The notes: generated by a model not told the origin, from the letters alone. A stretch of 40,826 bases of DNA from Thermoproteota archaeon (GCA_027491945.1 JAOZFZ010000006.1:1-40826); one strand, 5' to 3'. Numbered from the stretch's first letter, positions 1 through 9,160 are shown. Program-made: numbers and translations.

Positions 1-417
1 ATAATAAACGATTAACTTTATCCATTTGGCATCTAAGGGTTCTCTCCAAGGCTCATTGAAGTCTGAAGGGGCTTTAGTAAGTTTTATATTCAATTTCTGG
101 GAAGTGAGCCAAGTTTCGGTAATGAAGGTTTCTTTTCCTTGCTCTTTGGCAAAGTCAATTTCTTCACCTACTACATCTCCTAAAGGTGGCATATCGCCAC
201 CCGGTCTTCCTTTTCCCTTATAAATCCCGGGCCAGCCATAGATATTGAAACCTACAACATCAAGTTCCGGAATAAGAGCAAACTTTTTTGAAAGATATAA
301 CTCACTCTTATCAACAGTAGCGATTGTTTTTGTGGATGGGTTAATTTCCTTAACAGTTTTTGATATTGTCTTGACTAAGAAAATGTTATGAGGAATTTCT
401 GATAAATATAACGAATT
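1..417 (-). pseudogene. 5'-truncated glycoside hydrolase (clan GH-A type) fragment, running off the left edge
   Basis: The minus strand is open from about 417 down to the window edge (about 139 codons) directly after an in-frame TAA at 418-420. It reads like the second half of a TIM-barrel glycosidase: a VVGFNIYGWPG strand is followed about 40 residues later by ETFITETWLTS, where a glutamate after a beta strand is the usual place of the clan GH-A nucleophile. No ATG, GTG or TTG lies near the upstream end, so the beginning of the gene appears lost; the next in-frame ATG is far inside the domain. The codons are AT-rich (AAA, TTA, CCT) compared with the genes to the right. The family number cannot be given. 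A sequencing or assembly break is an alternative explanation to true decay. The domain call is an inference from motif layout. Confidence 0.5.
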
Positions 418-696
418 TTATGAGAGCTGGGGGGTTAAGGCCTGTTCTTGAATATGGAATACAAGATGGGTTGCTGAAATTTTAAGAGGTCTAATTGATG
501 AAGACAGGCTAATTCTTGGTCTTGGATACGATGTTGCTACCTTAGTCTGTTCTAATAGCAAAATGTTAAGCAAGAGTTGTTAGCGCTGATTTCCTATGGA
601 CCTCTACTGAAATGTATGGAGAACACTAAGAGTTTGAGTGAGCTCTAAGGCTTATATAGTAAGGGGAGATGGTTTAAGCGCAAGCGAAGGCCCTAG
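418..696. other. Gene-poor stretch with possible decayed coding remnant
   Basis: No intact gene is visible. On the plus strand, two neighbouring frames give protein-like stretches: about 20 codons from the ATG at 420, then about 40 codons near 457-580 in another frame containing WVAEILRGLIDEDRLILGLG. They look like one gene broken by a frameshift, but I recognise no family. The region is AT-rich like the glycosidase remnant beside it. Confidence 0.25.
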
Positions 697-1755
697 TTAA
701 CCCCTGTGTTTCTTTCTAGCTGAGATCAATTTATCAACCACGCCTATTACGTAGTTTATGTCCTCTCGATCTATTCCACGGTGTGTAACCATTCTTACAA
801 GAGTTTTCCCGAATTTGGAGGCCTTTACCCCGTGCTGGTTAAGCCCCTGGATGAAACAGTCAGCTGTGACTCTTAACCCGGCCACATCAAATATAACAAT
901 GTTTGTCTGAACTGGATGGGTTATCCGTATTCCATTAAACTTCGACAGGCCTTTAGCTAGGATCTTTGCGTTTTTATGGTCCTCTTTCAATCTGTTAACC
1001 ATTTTTTCTAGAGCTATGATTCCTGGTGCCGCTATAATCCCCGCTTGCCTCATTCCCCCTCCAAGCATTTTCCTCACCCTTCTGGCTTTTTCTATGAACT
1101 CCTCCGTTCCAACGACAAGTGAGCCTACTGGTGCACTTAACCCCTTTGAGAGGCAGAACATAATAGAGTCTACGTATCTTGTCAGTCTTTTCACGTCGAT
1201 ATTTAGCGCCACTGCAGCGTTAAAGATTCTGGCTCCGTCCATGTGAACTGAGAGCCCGTGGTCCTCGGCAACATCACAAACTGCCTTTATCTGATCCGGC
1301 GTCCATACGGTGCCTCCGGCGCGATTATGGGTGTTCTCTATGCATATTAGGGTTGTTTCAGGCTGGTGGATATCTCTTGGACGTATGGCCGCCTCCACAT
1401 CAGCCGGGTCTAGAACGCCCAGGTGGCCATTTATGGGTCTAGGGATCACGCTGGCTAACGCAGATATACCTCCAACCTCATAGTAATAGATGTGACACTC
1501 CGCCTCTAGGATTACCTCATCTCCCCTTTTGGTGTGAGTTATAACGGAAACAAGGTTTCCTTGAGTCCCGCTCGTGACCAGAAGGGCGGCTTCTTTACCC
1601 ATTTTTCTGGCCGCCAACTCCTCCAGCTCATTTACGGTTGGATCTTCCCTATAGCAGTCGTCTCCCAAGCGTGCATGACGGATGGCCTCAAGCATTTCCT
1701 CTGTGGGTAGCGTAACGGTGTCGCTTCTCAGGTCTACAACCCTCAAATCCAGCAC
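697..1755 (-). CDS. ltaE: Low-specificity L-threonine aldolase (PLP-dependent)
   Basis: A full-length fold-type I PLP enzyme of 352 residues, the usual family size. It cleaves L-threonine or L-allo-threonine to glycine and acetaldehyde in the cytosol. The N-terminus has the family hallmark DLRSDTVT (residues 8-15). TSGTQGN (61-67) fits the phosphate-binding turn, H88 in EAECHIYYYE is the likely ring-stacking histidine, HMDGAR (171-176) holds the aspartate that contacts the pyridine nitrogen, and K204 in CLSKGLSAPVGS should be the Schiff-base lysine. The start is GTG; no other start codon lies close upstream of DLRSDT. It is monocistronic by spacing: an AT-rich decayed region lies downstream and 275 bp without a gene lies upstream. 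Substrate preference cannot be read from the sequence. Confidence 0.93.
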   Translation of the reverse strand: MLDLRVVDLRSDTVTLPTEEMLEAIRHARLGDDCYREDPTVNELEELAARKMGKEAALLVTSGTQGNLVSVITHTKRGDEVILEAECHIYYYEVGGISALASVIPRPINGHLGVLDPADVEAAIRPRDIHQPETTLICIENTHNRAGGTVWTPDQIKAVCDVAEDHGLSVHMDGARIFNAAVALNIDVKRLTRYVDSIMFCLSKGLSAPVGSLVVGTEEFIEKARRVRKMLGGGMRQAGIIAAPGIIALEKMVNRLKEDHKNAKILAKGLSKFNGIRITHPVQTNIVIFDVAGLRVTADCFIQGLNQHGVKASKFGKTLVRMVTHRGIDREDINYVIGVVDKLISARKKHRG

Positions 1756-2030
1756 CCTTTCGGGCTTTAAAGGGTGTAAAACAATGTTTAAGGATGGGAA
1801 GGTGGATATTGCCGCAGACTACGATATTGCCTACAAGCTTTGATTTAAGCCTTTCACTAAGATAGCTTTTGAGCAGCGTTACATCCCCGATACCCAGAGC
1901 ATTACTTGAGCTTCTACCGGCGCTTTAGGATGCAGCTGATCTAAACGTGTACGCATCTACTGTGGGGTGGGCTCATGAATATACTCACCCGGTTAAAAGC
2001 TGGTCTTGGTGGGCTAGGTTGCATGCGATG
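1756..2030. other. Intergenic region, nothing recognised
   Basis: About 275 bp between two minus-strand genes. It presumably holds the promoter of the threonine aldolase gene, but I see no convincing TATA element. Short open stretches exist on the plus strand (for example from 1975) without any recognisable domain. Confidence 0.4.
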
Positions 2031-4472
2031 TCAATCCCTCCCGAGAATGAGTAGGGATACGGAGTTCACCGGCAGTTCTATCTCTAAAACTATTTCATCC
2101 CCTATAACACTTATCTCTTGTATTTTTATTGGCTTTAACTCAGATTTACTTCTTATCTCGCGTAATTGGGCTGGGGTTAGGTTTCGAGGTTCCCCTAGCC
2201 TTCTCCAAACCTCGTAGGGGTTGCAGGTGTGCTTGCTGATAAGGTATTGTACTAGGCTCACGGCGCTCCAGTTTCTGAGCCCCCTCACCATCAGTCTCAC
2301 CCTGACGGGTTCGCCTTCGCTTGCCCAGTTATCTCCGTCATAATGGTAAATTAGGATTTGAATGGCGCTCTTATTTCTGGTGGCGAAGCCATATACAGGA
2401 TCCGTAAATGATGTTCCCTCAAACCTTATGTACTCATCACCCAGCATTCCTAGGAGCACATATGCATGGAATGTTGCGAGTTCCACGTAATCGCTGCCGG
2501 ATGAGACGTATATCAGTGGTCTCCACACCCCCCTTGTGAATGCAGGTCGTCCCCACCTTAGAAACAGATCAACGCTAGCCTCTGGGTCTGTTAGCATGCC
2601 CGCTATGTATCTACAGAGAAAGACTGCCTCAAAGTTTGACAGGGCTTTCACGGTGGATATCCTGTCCTTGCGGGGAAGCCCCCACTCATTTTGATGCAGC
2701 TCGCAATCTGAGAGTTCAGGGTACTTTGCGATTATCCTCTTCATCTCCCTATTCTTCCGCATCATATCTTCGATATCCCCATATCCATGCCATGAGATGA
2801 AGTCTATCTCTGTTCCCTTCTCACCTGTCACATAGTTTATGCCGTTCACACAGTGGTCAAGGAAGGATTCTAGGAAGTATGTGCTCCAAGCGATTCCGGG
2901 GCCTCCTACCTTTATCTGCGGATCTACGGATTTCACGGCGTCAACAAAGTAGTCATACATCTTATTAAACGTTTCAATTCGTTCTCTTAACTTTTCATGG
3001 CTTTGCTGATCTCCCATGAAGTATTGGGAGAGATCAGGCTCATTCCATATCTCCCAGTACCATGTTCGAACTTCTTCAACTCCATACCTCTCCACACAAT
3101 GTTTAACCGTGTTATAAATCAGGTTTCTCCACTTCTCATAGTCCTTTGGGGGATTTATGGCTCCTCCCCCGTAGTTGCGGGTTATTTCCCCATGAGCTAG
3201 GAGGTCAGGCATGAAGTCGCACTCTAGGATGGGCTTAAACCCTGCAGAGATCCACGTGTCCAGCACCGCGTCGAGCCTTGTCCAGTTGTAGAGGGGATTG
3301 CCGTTCTCATCCTCAGAGTATATGCTACAGCCGTAATCGCTGTCGCTGAACAGGTTGTGGCACCTCACATAGCAGAAACACCCATAATTGCCGGCTAGAC
3401 CCCAGAAGACCTGCGTTTCATCAGCTACAGTTGTCATGTAAATTGGGTCATAGCCGATGTTTGCCCACAGACACCTGTTAACCCTTCCAACCGTTACATT
3501 AGCCAATACCTCAACGGTATACTGGCCAGTGGGTTCTGGTAGCTGAAGCGGTGTTCCGGGGAGGGGAGGAATTATCTCCTTTAGGTTTAAACCTACTCTG
3601 AAGAGGATCGTTGGCGTTATGTCCTTCTGCTCCCCGTTTCGGCAGACGTCACGATCGTTTGTGGCTAGGAATACGTATGGGGCGTGCGTGTGAACCCTTG
3701 CATCTTTGTCGAAACCGTGATCGGAGGTTACGTAGATGTAGGTTTCGTTGCCGATTCCAAGGGATTGAAGCTTTAGCATTATCTGACCGAGCCAGTAATC
3801 GCAGGTCTTTATCGCTTGGAGATATTGCTCGGATCCCTCTCCATACCTATGACCCTTGTGGTCGGGATCGCTGAAGTGGAAGAAAAACAGGAAACGTGTG
3901 GTGTAATAGGTTTCTATTATCTTCAATGCTTCAGGGCCAACTTGATTGGCATTTGCATGCCTGACAATGTAGATGTCAAGATCCTCTTTCGCATTGGAGA
4001 AGGGGCCGTTCCCCTCCACATCTAGGTTTTCCCTTTTACCTGTGATCATAGCGGTTGCTATGTACTCTGATCCATAGTACCTTCTAACCCTTTCAAAGAT
4101 GGTGTATCCATCAGGGATTGGCCTGTACCTTCCGTTATTATAGACGCCGGTTATATCGGGCCCGTAACCTGTTAACATCTGAGCATGGCCTGCTTTGGTG
4201 TCCGTGGTGTGACCTGTCACCGTTATGTTTACGATTACACCCTCACTTGCTAGCAATTCAAGACTCTCAAGCTCACCCCTTCTAAGAAGAAGATAGAGAT
4301 CTTCACGATCTACACCATCCCAACTTATCAGTATAGCGTTAATCCCTTCACTTTGAGCCTTGCTTGGAGGACTAGACACTGTTAAAACTACATATGAGAG
4401 CCCAATTGAGGCTAAAATCAATGTAAGAAGCAGGATTCTTGGGGTTTGAGGTAAGGCTCTCCTGCTCAACAT
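2031..4472 (-). CDS. Exported two-domain enzyme: alkaline phosphatase-like (phosphodiesterase type) domain fused to GH39 glycosidase
   Basis: This 813-residue protein begins with a hydrophobic segment (about 12-31) that should be a signal peptide or anchor. Residues about 43-300 form an alkaline-phosphatase-superfamily domain of the phosphodiesterase/nucleotide pyrophosphatase type: first metal Asp in SWDGVDR (D52), nucleophile Thr region GHTTDTKAGHAQML (T92 likely), FSDPDHKGH (D204, H208), TSDHGF (D251, H252) and HTHAP (H261 or H263). After a proline-rich linker (302-316), residues about 330-800 match GH39 (beta-xylosidase/iduronidase type): WNEPD gives the acid/base E478 and QNEWG the nucleophile E596, with the conserved SWHGYGD strand between. 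Both active sites look complete. Fusing a phosphate-ester hydrolase to a glycosidase suggests work on a phospho-substituted glycan or glycolipid outside the cell; that is inference. Start ATG, preceded by an AAGGGTG-type SD. Confidence 0.85.
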   Translation of the reverse strand: MLSRRALPQTPRILLLTLILASIGLSYVVLTVSSPPSKAQSEGINAILISWDGVDREDLYLLLRRGELESLELLASEGVIVNITVTGHTTDTKAGHAQMLTGYGPDITGVYNNGRYRPIPDGYTIFERVRRYYGSEYIATAMITGKRENLDVEGNGPFSNAKEDLDIYIVRHANANQVGPEALKIIETYYTTRFLFFFHFSDPDHKGHRYGEGSEQYLQAIKTCDYWLGQIMLKLQSLGIGNETYIYVTSDHGFDKDARVHTHAPYVFLATNDRDVCRNGEQKDITPTILFRVGLNLKEIIPPLPGTPLQLPEPTGQYTVEVLANVTVGRVNRCLWANIGYDPIYMTTVADETQVFWGLAGNYGCFCYVRCHNLFSDSDYGCSIYSEDENGNPLYNWTRLDAVLDTWISAGFKPILECDFMPDLLAHGEITRNYGGGAINPPKDYEKWRNLIYNTVKHCVERYGVEEVRTWYWEIWNEPDLSQYFMGDQQSHEKLRERIETFNKMYDYFVDAVKSVDPQIKVGGPGIAWSTYFLESFLDHCVNGINYVTGEKGTEIDFISWHGYGDIEDMMRKNREMKRIIAKYPELSDCELHQNEWGLPRKDRISTVKALSNFEAVFLCRYIAGMLTDPEASVDLFLRWGRPAFTRGVWRPLIYVSSGSDYVELATFHAYVLLGMLGDEYIRFEGTSFTDPVYGFATRNKSAIQILIYHYDGDNWASEGEPVRVRLMVRGLRNWSAVSLVQYLISKHTCNPYEVWRRLGEPRNLTPAQLREIRSKSELKPIKIQEISVIGDEIVLEIELPVNSVSLLILGRD

Positions 4473-4879
4473 TGGACACCCTTTCCTTTAGATTCCAAGC
4501 TAACGATGCTTGACATCTCTTCTGAATACGGAGGGAGAGATAGCAGCAAGGTCTCAATATCGAGTCGCTGTTTTAAAGTGATATGAATGAATCATGCATT
4601 ACTCCTAGCCTTTCCTATTTATTGAGAAGATCAAAGCGAGATAACAGATCTACGTTGTCTCTAGGCATTGTGGCTTAGAGGTCATTGCCTCCTAGATCTC
4701 ATTGAATCCATGTAGGGACCATTGGACTACCAGCAACACACTGCGCTTAAGCGTAATGTTAGACGCTGAATGCACCAACATAGCTTTGATAGATGGAGAC
4801 CTCGATCTGGCGTCACTCATGGAGAGGGATCTCCAACCTAGCCTGGCGGTGCTGCGAAATGTGCCGTCACACGCCGCCC
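4473..4879. other. Gene-poor stretch between the fusion enzyme and the membrane protein
   Basis: About 400 bp. Near 4569-4580 the minus strand reads CACTTTAAAACAG, a plausible TATA box for the fusion enzyme with a leader of roughly 80 nt. On the plus strand about 4740-4870 is open and includes NIALIDGDLDLASL, which resembles the Walker B region of ParA/MinD ATPases, but there is no P-loop, and the frame runs antisense into the next gene. It may be a remnant or chance. Confidence 0.3.
4569..4580 (-). promoter_or_regulatory. Putative TATA element for the phosphatase-GH39 gene
   Basis: The minus strand reads CACTTTAAAACA here. With the usual 25 bp offset, transcription would start near 4548, about 75 nt before the ATG. 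This is based on AT-rich box shape alone. Confidence 0.3.
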
Positions 4880-5494
4880 TTATGTGGCGTTATTCTCAAT
4901 GTCGATTCCCAATGTGTCGTACCAGTGTTTCATCTCCTTGTAGAGTCCATATAGCGATGTTAGGTAAATTGAGAAAACGGTAGTTAGGAGGAGAAAACCC
5001 GAGAGAGAAAAGAGTAGGAGGTTCCAGATGCTATCGTTCCACAGCGGTATTAGCGGTGGGTGGAAGAAACTGGCCAAGATCGCACCGAGGATCAGAATGA
5101 GGCTTTTACGCTTCTTCGTTTTAATCCCATCCCAAGCATGAAAGAACCAGTTGGAGAGGATGTAAACGTAAATGATGCTTCCAATAGGGGGCTTTATGCC
5201 TACGCTCAGCTCGGGATAGAAGATCGTTAGGCGTTCTAGCCCGAAGAGGTGAGCTACGATAAATAAAGGAGCCGCTAAGAAGATCCATGGAACCCATAGG
5301 TCGAAGGGTCTGAGCTGATCATAAAGGGGAGGTTTAGGTAAACCCGGTATGGCATCTATAAACGCGTAGGTTTGAATCACGCCTCCTATGCATATAAAGG
5401 AGAGGAGAAGGAAAAGAGCTATACTTTTAGGGTTTGGCTTTAGAAGAAGCGTTAGAATTCCTTTCACTTTTACGAAGGTCTTCATCATCTGCAC
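4880..5494 (-). CDS. Polytopic membrane protein of unknown function, downstream of AOR
   Basis: A 204-residue protein with about five hydrophobic spans (about 24-46, 66-86, 101-118, 131-148 and 156-180) and a charged C-terminal tail. I do not recognise the family. It has no cysteine pairs or histidine pattern that would suggest haem or iron-sulphur binding. It follows the AOR gene by 32 bp on the same strand, so it probably belongs to the importer-AOR transcription unit. The first start is GTG at 5494; ATG codons at 5488 and 5485 are equally possible and would shorten it by two or three residues. A role as a membrane partner or transporter for the AOR product is conceivable only from position. 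Confidence 0.6.
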   Translation of the reverse strand: MQMMKTFVKVKGILTLLLKPNPKSIALFLLLSFICIGGVIQTYAFIDAIPGLPKPPLYDQLRPFDLWVPWIFLAAPLFIVAHLFGLERLTIFYPELSVGIKPPIGSIIYVYILSNWFFHAWDGIKTKKRKSLILILGAILASFFHPPLIPLWNDSIWNLLLFSLSGFLLLTTVFSIYLTSLYGLYKEMKHWYDTLGIDIENNAT

Positions 5495-5526
5495 CCGGTC
5501 AAGGTGAGATGTGTAGGCGTGGGCTG

Positions 5527-7431
5527 CTATTTGAATGTTGTGGGTGCTAACCCGAGTCTTTCGAGCTCTTTTTCGGTTGGAAGCCCTGTTTCCAGATCCC
5601 AGTTTCTCTCCTTATAGTATTCGTCGAGCATTTGCTTGAGGTTCACCGTTTGCCCCTTCGCTGGGCCATCTGGCATTTTCTCCTCGAGAAATCTCTGCGG
5701 TAATGTATCATCTTTTCTTGTAAGACCCTCTCTTATGTTAAAGAGCCTCTTTAGCGTTACTATTCTCTCCGCTATGAGCCTGAGTTGTTTTACCGTTGAG
5801 AATTCTTGGATTCCCGTTAGGGGCGGGAGGAGCTTTGCATAGAAGTCAAAGTAGAAGATTGGCGGCCACATGGTGCCATACTTGCACGTTATGAGGGAGT
5901 CTACAATGGCGAAGAAGTCTTCCTGATCCTTCACAATGATTCCTTTGTACTTCTCGGTTAGGAGGTTGCATATTTCTGGTGCCCGTTCCTTTCCGAATCT
6001 TTCCTCGGCAATTTCGATGTAGCCGAGTTCATCTACTGTGCAGAGGGATCTTAAATGGTCGGCTCCCCTGACTGAAATGGCATGGGTTAGGCCTATGGAT
6101 TTATGGGCTCTGCCATCTTGCCCTGAAATTTCCATTCCTTTAACATGCATTGCGAATCTTTCCGTTCCGTTTCCAACTACTTCTGAGGCTCTCTTCACTC
6201 CCAAGGATAGAAGTTTACCTAGCCCCTCTCTACTAGCTATCCTATGGATCAGAGTTATTATTGTGTCCTCATTTCCCCAGGATAAGTCAAGGCCATCCTC
6301 CCATCCGTCTAGCAGGCCATGTTCATGGCATTCCATGGCCCAGGAGATAACCTTGCCCGTTGATATGGTGTCGAGGCCGTAGTGGTTGCAGAGCATGTTG
6401 GCATGGATTATTGATTCTATGTTGTCGTTGAGGCAGTTTGATCCGAAGGCAAAGATTGTCTCGTACTCAGGTCCACCCGTGTACGTTCCAGCGTACTTGC
6501 CGGTTTTAATTTGGGATATGTATTTACAGGCTATGACGCAGCCATAGCAGGCTTCTCTCTTAACCCTGTACTTGGATCTTATGACCTCAGGCCCTATCTT
6601 ATCTGCCCTGTCAAAGACTCCCGTGTAATGGTTTTTGGTTGGAAATCTGCCTATCTCGTTTATGGCTGAGACGAGGTTTGGAGTTCCGTACTTCCCAAGG
6701 GATTCGGCGGCTGCCTTTCCCCATTTACCCTCTGTTGACATGTAAATGGCTTCCTTCACAAACTCTTGGAAGAGGTCTGGGTTGTAGGGTGTTACGGGCA
6801 TTGTTCCATGGGCTGCTATCGCCTTTAGCCTTTTTGAGCCCATTACGGCCCCCATACCTGTCCTGCCTGCTGCCCTATAGAGGTCGTTTATTACACAGGC
6901 GAATCGAACGAGGTTTTCACCGGCTTGACCTATACAGGCCACTTTAAACTCGTCTCCATGGGTTTCCCTGATTATTGAGGTTGTTTCAAGGGTGTTTTTT
7001 CCCCATAAATCCTTCGCATCTAGTATCTCTATGTTTAAATCTGTTAGGAGAAGGTAGACCGGCTTCTCGGCTCGACCCTCAATTATGAGGTAGTCAAACC
7101 CGCAGAACTTGATCTCCGGCCCAAAGAACCCTCCGGCGTGGGATTCCCCCCAGATTCCCGTCAGCGGGGATTTGGAGGCAAGCATGTATCTGCCTGATGG
7201 GGGAAATCCGCTTCCAGTGACGGGGCCAGTGGCCACTATAAGCTTGTTCTCCGGGCTTAAGGGGTCGATTTCCCTTGAGATCTCATCGTAGAGAATTTTA
7301 GCGCAAAACCCTGTTCCACCAAGAAAGCCCTTGATAATGGTTTTAGGGGTTTTCTCGATCTTAACCTTCCGTTTGGTTAGGTTGATGCGGGCATACCTCC
7401 CCATGTAGCCGTAGTAATTCAACGATTTCAC
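5527..7431 (-). CDS. aor: Tungsten-containing aldehyde ferredoxin oxidoreductase (AOR family)
   Basis: At 634 residues it is of normal AOR length. AOR enzymes oxidise aldehydes to carboxylic acids in the cytosol with a tungsto-bispterin cofactor and pass electrons to ferredoxin. The first AOR domain is clear (GFLGGTGFCAKILY 35-48; GPVTGSGFPPSGRYMLASKSP 69-89). The 4Fe-4S ligands are C295, C298 and C302 in CYGCVIAC, with C516 in SLITCKYG as the distal fourth. MGSKRLKAIA (197-206) is a conserved pterin-side motif. It is read with the importer genes upstream (75 bp) and a membrane protein downstream (32 bp). The aldehyde substrate (AOR, FOR, GAPOR or a WOR type) cannot be told from sequence; the neighbouring importer may supply a precursor. 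Start ATG at 7431. Confidence 0.93.
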   Translation of the reverse strand: MKSLNYYGYMGRYARINLTKRKVKIEKTPKTIIKGFLGGTGFCAKILYDEISREIDPLSPENKLIVATGPVTGSGFPPSGRYMLASKSPLTGIWGESHAGGFFGPEIKFCGFDYLIIEGRAEKPVYLLLTDLNIEILDAKDLWGKNTLETTSIIRETHGDEFKVACIGQAGENLVRFACVINDLYRAAGRTGMGAVMGSKRLKAIAAHGTMPVTPYNPDLFQEFVKEAIYMSTEGKWGKAAAESLGKYGTPNLVSAINEIGRFPTKNHYTGVFDRADKIGPEVIRSKYRVKREACYGCVIACKYISQIKTGKYAGTYTGGPEYETIFAFGSNCLNDNIESIIHANMLCNHYGLDTISTGKVISWAMECHEHGLLDGWEDGLDLSWGNEDTIITLIHRIASREGLGKLLSLGVKRASEVVGNGTERFAMHVKGMEISGQDGRAHKSIGLTHAISVRGADHLRSLCTVDELGYIEIAEERFGKERAPEICNLLTEKYKGIIVKDQEDFFAIVDSLITCKYGTMWPPIFYFDFYAKLLPPLTGIQEFSTVKQLRLIAERIVTLKRLFNIREGLTRKDDTLPQRFLEEKMPDGPAKGQTVNLKQMLDEYYKERNWDLETGLPTEKELERLGLAPTTFK

Positions 7432-7505
7432 CTCTTTATCTCCGAGGTGGAAGTAGACCGCCTTTTAAAGGCAGCTTTCTGCTGAAACCTGGCGCTTTGA
7501 CTATA

Positions 7506-8297
7506 CTATCGGCTGTTTGGGGTGTACCAAGGCATTGATATTCTTTGGATGAGCGAGACGGCTGCGAAGAGCAGGATTCCCGTGAGTGCTAGGATGAAGA
7601 TGCAGGCGAAGACGTGCACCATGTCCATGTTGGCAAAGCCGAGCATGATCTGGTATCCTATGCCCTCCTTTGAGGCTATGAATTCCCCTATTATTGCGCC
7701 GACAAGGGAGAGGGTGATTGAAACCTTTAGACCGGCAAATATCGATGGAAGGGCGTTGGGGAGGAGGATGTATCGGAGCTCCTGAAGAGTTGTGAGCCTG
7801 AAGGACTTAGCGAGCTCCACCATCTCTTCAGGTGTTGATTCGAGGCCTGCAACGGTTGATATGACGATGGGGAAAAAAGATATGAGGGCTGACATTGAGA
7901 TCTTCGACCACACGCCAAGGCCAAGCCAGAGAACTAGGACAGGGGCCAGTGCCTCCTTTGGTGTTACATGTATGCCCACTATTGGAGGGTTTAGGGCGTA
8001 TCTAAGGGTATTGGATGTAAAGATCAGAATTCCGAGCGGTATTCCGATAGTTATGGCTATTGATAGACCTAAGAGGCTTTCAAAAACCGTGCGTGCATTA
8101 TGGGTTAGTAGGCTTCTCCAAGAGGAGGCAATCTCTGACGCTATGTTCGATGGGGCTGGAAGTCTGTACGACGGAACATGGAACAGGCGTACGTAAAGCT
8201 CCCAGCCCAAGACGAGCATGGCTATGAAAAGAATGGGAAATACGTAAGGGGTGATGGGGTTCCTTTCTTGGCTTTGAACAGCAGTTCTAGAGGCCAT
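7506..8297 (-). CDS. ABC importer permease, NitT/TauT (SsuC/TauC) type
   Basis: This inner-membrane permease has about six hydrophobic spans and the cytoplasmic coupling motif of binding-protein-dependent transporters, seen as ELAKSFRLTTLQELRYILLP with the EAA-like loop before LPNALPSIFAGLK. The family moves nitrate, alkanesulfonates, taurine or thiamine precursors. The open frame begins at GTG 8303, which overlaps the ATPase stop, but a GGTGA Shine-Dalgarno at 8304-8308 sits six bases before the ATG at 8297, so that ATG is preferred (263 residues). It lies between the ATPase gene and the AOR gene in one transcription unit. The substrate is unknown. Confidence 0.9.
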   Translation of the reverse strand: MASRTAVQSQERNPITPYVFPILFIAMLVLGWELYVRLFHVPSYRLPAPSNIASEIASSWRSLLTHNARTVFESLLGLSIAITIGIPLGILIFTSNTLRYALNPPIVGIHVTPKEALAPVLVLWLGLGVWSKISMSALISFFPIVISTVAGLESTPEEMVELAKSFRLTTLQELRYILLPNALPSIFAGLKVSITLSLVGAIIGEFIASKEGIGYQIMLGFANMDMVHVFACIFILALTGILLFAAVSLIQRISMPWYTPNSR

Positions 8298-8299
8298 GA

Positions 8300-9145
8300 T
8301 CACTCACCTGTTTCTCTCCTTGAGTTGCCGGCTAGCTCTATTTCCCTACTTATTTCCATTTCCAGCCAGATAAACTCCCTTGAGAATCTCATTTCTGGTT
8401 TTCTTGGGCGTGATAAGCTTATCTTGAAGGTTTTTCGGATGCGAGCCGGCCTGCTGTCCATGACCAAAACCCTGTCGCTCAAGTAGACAGCCTCCCTCAC
8501 GTCATGGGTCACAAAGAGTATGGTTTTTCTTCTGTCATTCCATATTCTCTCAAGCAGTTCATCCATCTCCCGCTTTGTTAAGGCATCTAGGGCACCGAAG
8601 GGTTCGTCCATGAGCAGAATTCTGGGGTCGTGCATGAACGCCCTGACCAGGGCCACCCTCTGCCTCATCCCCCCTGAAAGCTGTCTGGGATAGTGGTTTT
8701 CAAAGCCCTCTAGGCCGACAGCCCTGAGCAGGCTGAGGGACTTCGACCTGTAATCCCTCGAGTTTAACCCCTTGACCCTTATCGGGAATAGGACGTTGTC
8801 GAGGACAGTTGCCCACTCCAGTAAGGCGGGGGATTGAAAGAGAATTCCAACGTCTTCTCGGGGGCCGTTGACCGGTGTACCTCCTATGAGGACCTCGCCG
8901 CTTGTTGGCCTCTTTAGCCCGCAGATTATCTTTAGCAGGGTTGTTTTTCCGCATCCGCTAGGGCCGACTATGCTGACAAACTCTCCGTTGTTAACGCTGA
9001 ATGAGACGTTCTCTAGGACCTCGATGAAGGGCTGTTCTCCACCATTTAAGAGATTTTTTAAGGCTTCTTTGAGCGGGAGGGGTTTGGGAAACTGCATACT
9101 TACTTCTCTGACCTCTATTAGTCCTTTTGACCCGGCCCCAGGCAA
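8300..9145 (-). CDS. ABC importer ATPase, NitT/TauT (SsuB/TauB) type
   Basis: A 281-residue nucleotide-binding subunit. It shows Walker A GPSGCGKTT (61-69), Q-loop Q104, signature LSGGM (156-160), Walker B ILLMDEP (176-182), the D-loop after it, and the switch histidine H214. The C-terminal tail of about 45 residues is basic and family-typical. The start is TTG at 9145, supported by a GGAGG Shine-Dalgarno about seven bases upstream. Its end overlaps the permease reading frame, and the binding protein gene ends 15 bp before it, so the three genes are translated together. It would power uptake of the solute bound by the upstream lipoprotein-like receptor. Confidence 0.93.
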   Translation of the reverse strand: MPGAGSKGLIEVREVSMQFPKPLPLKEALKNLLNGGEQPFIEVLENVSFSVNNGEFVSIVGPSGCGKTTLLKIICGLKRPTSGEVLIGGTPVNGPREDVGILFQSPALLEWATVLDNVLFPIRVKGLNSRDYRSKSLSLLRAVGLEGFENHYPRQLSGGMRQRVALVRAFMHDPRILLMDEPFGALDALTKREMDELLERIWNDRRKTILFVTHDVREAVYLSDRVLVMDSRPARIRKTFKISLSRPRKPEMRFSREFIWLEMEISREIELAGNSRRETGE

Positions 9146-9160
9146 AGTTGCGCCTCCTCA

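Noticed and set aside
26..223. Plus-strand open frame near the left edge
   Set aside because: It is the antisense of the glycosidase fragment, whose minus-strand frame has coherent glycosidase motifs.
4702..4983. Plus-strand open frame of 93 codons with a ParA/MinD-like LIDGDLDLASL stretch
   Set aside because: There is no P-loop and the frame runs antisense into the membrane protein gene; the short resemblance is probably chance or a decayed fragment.
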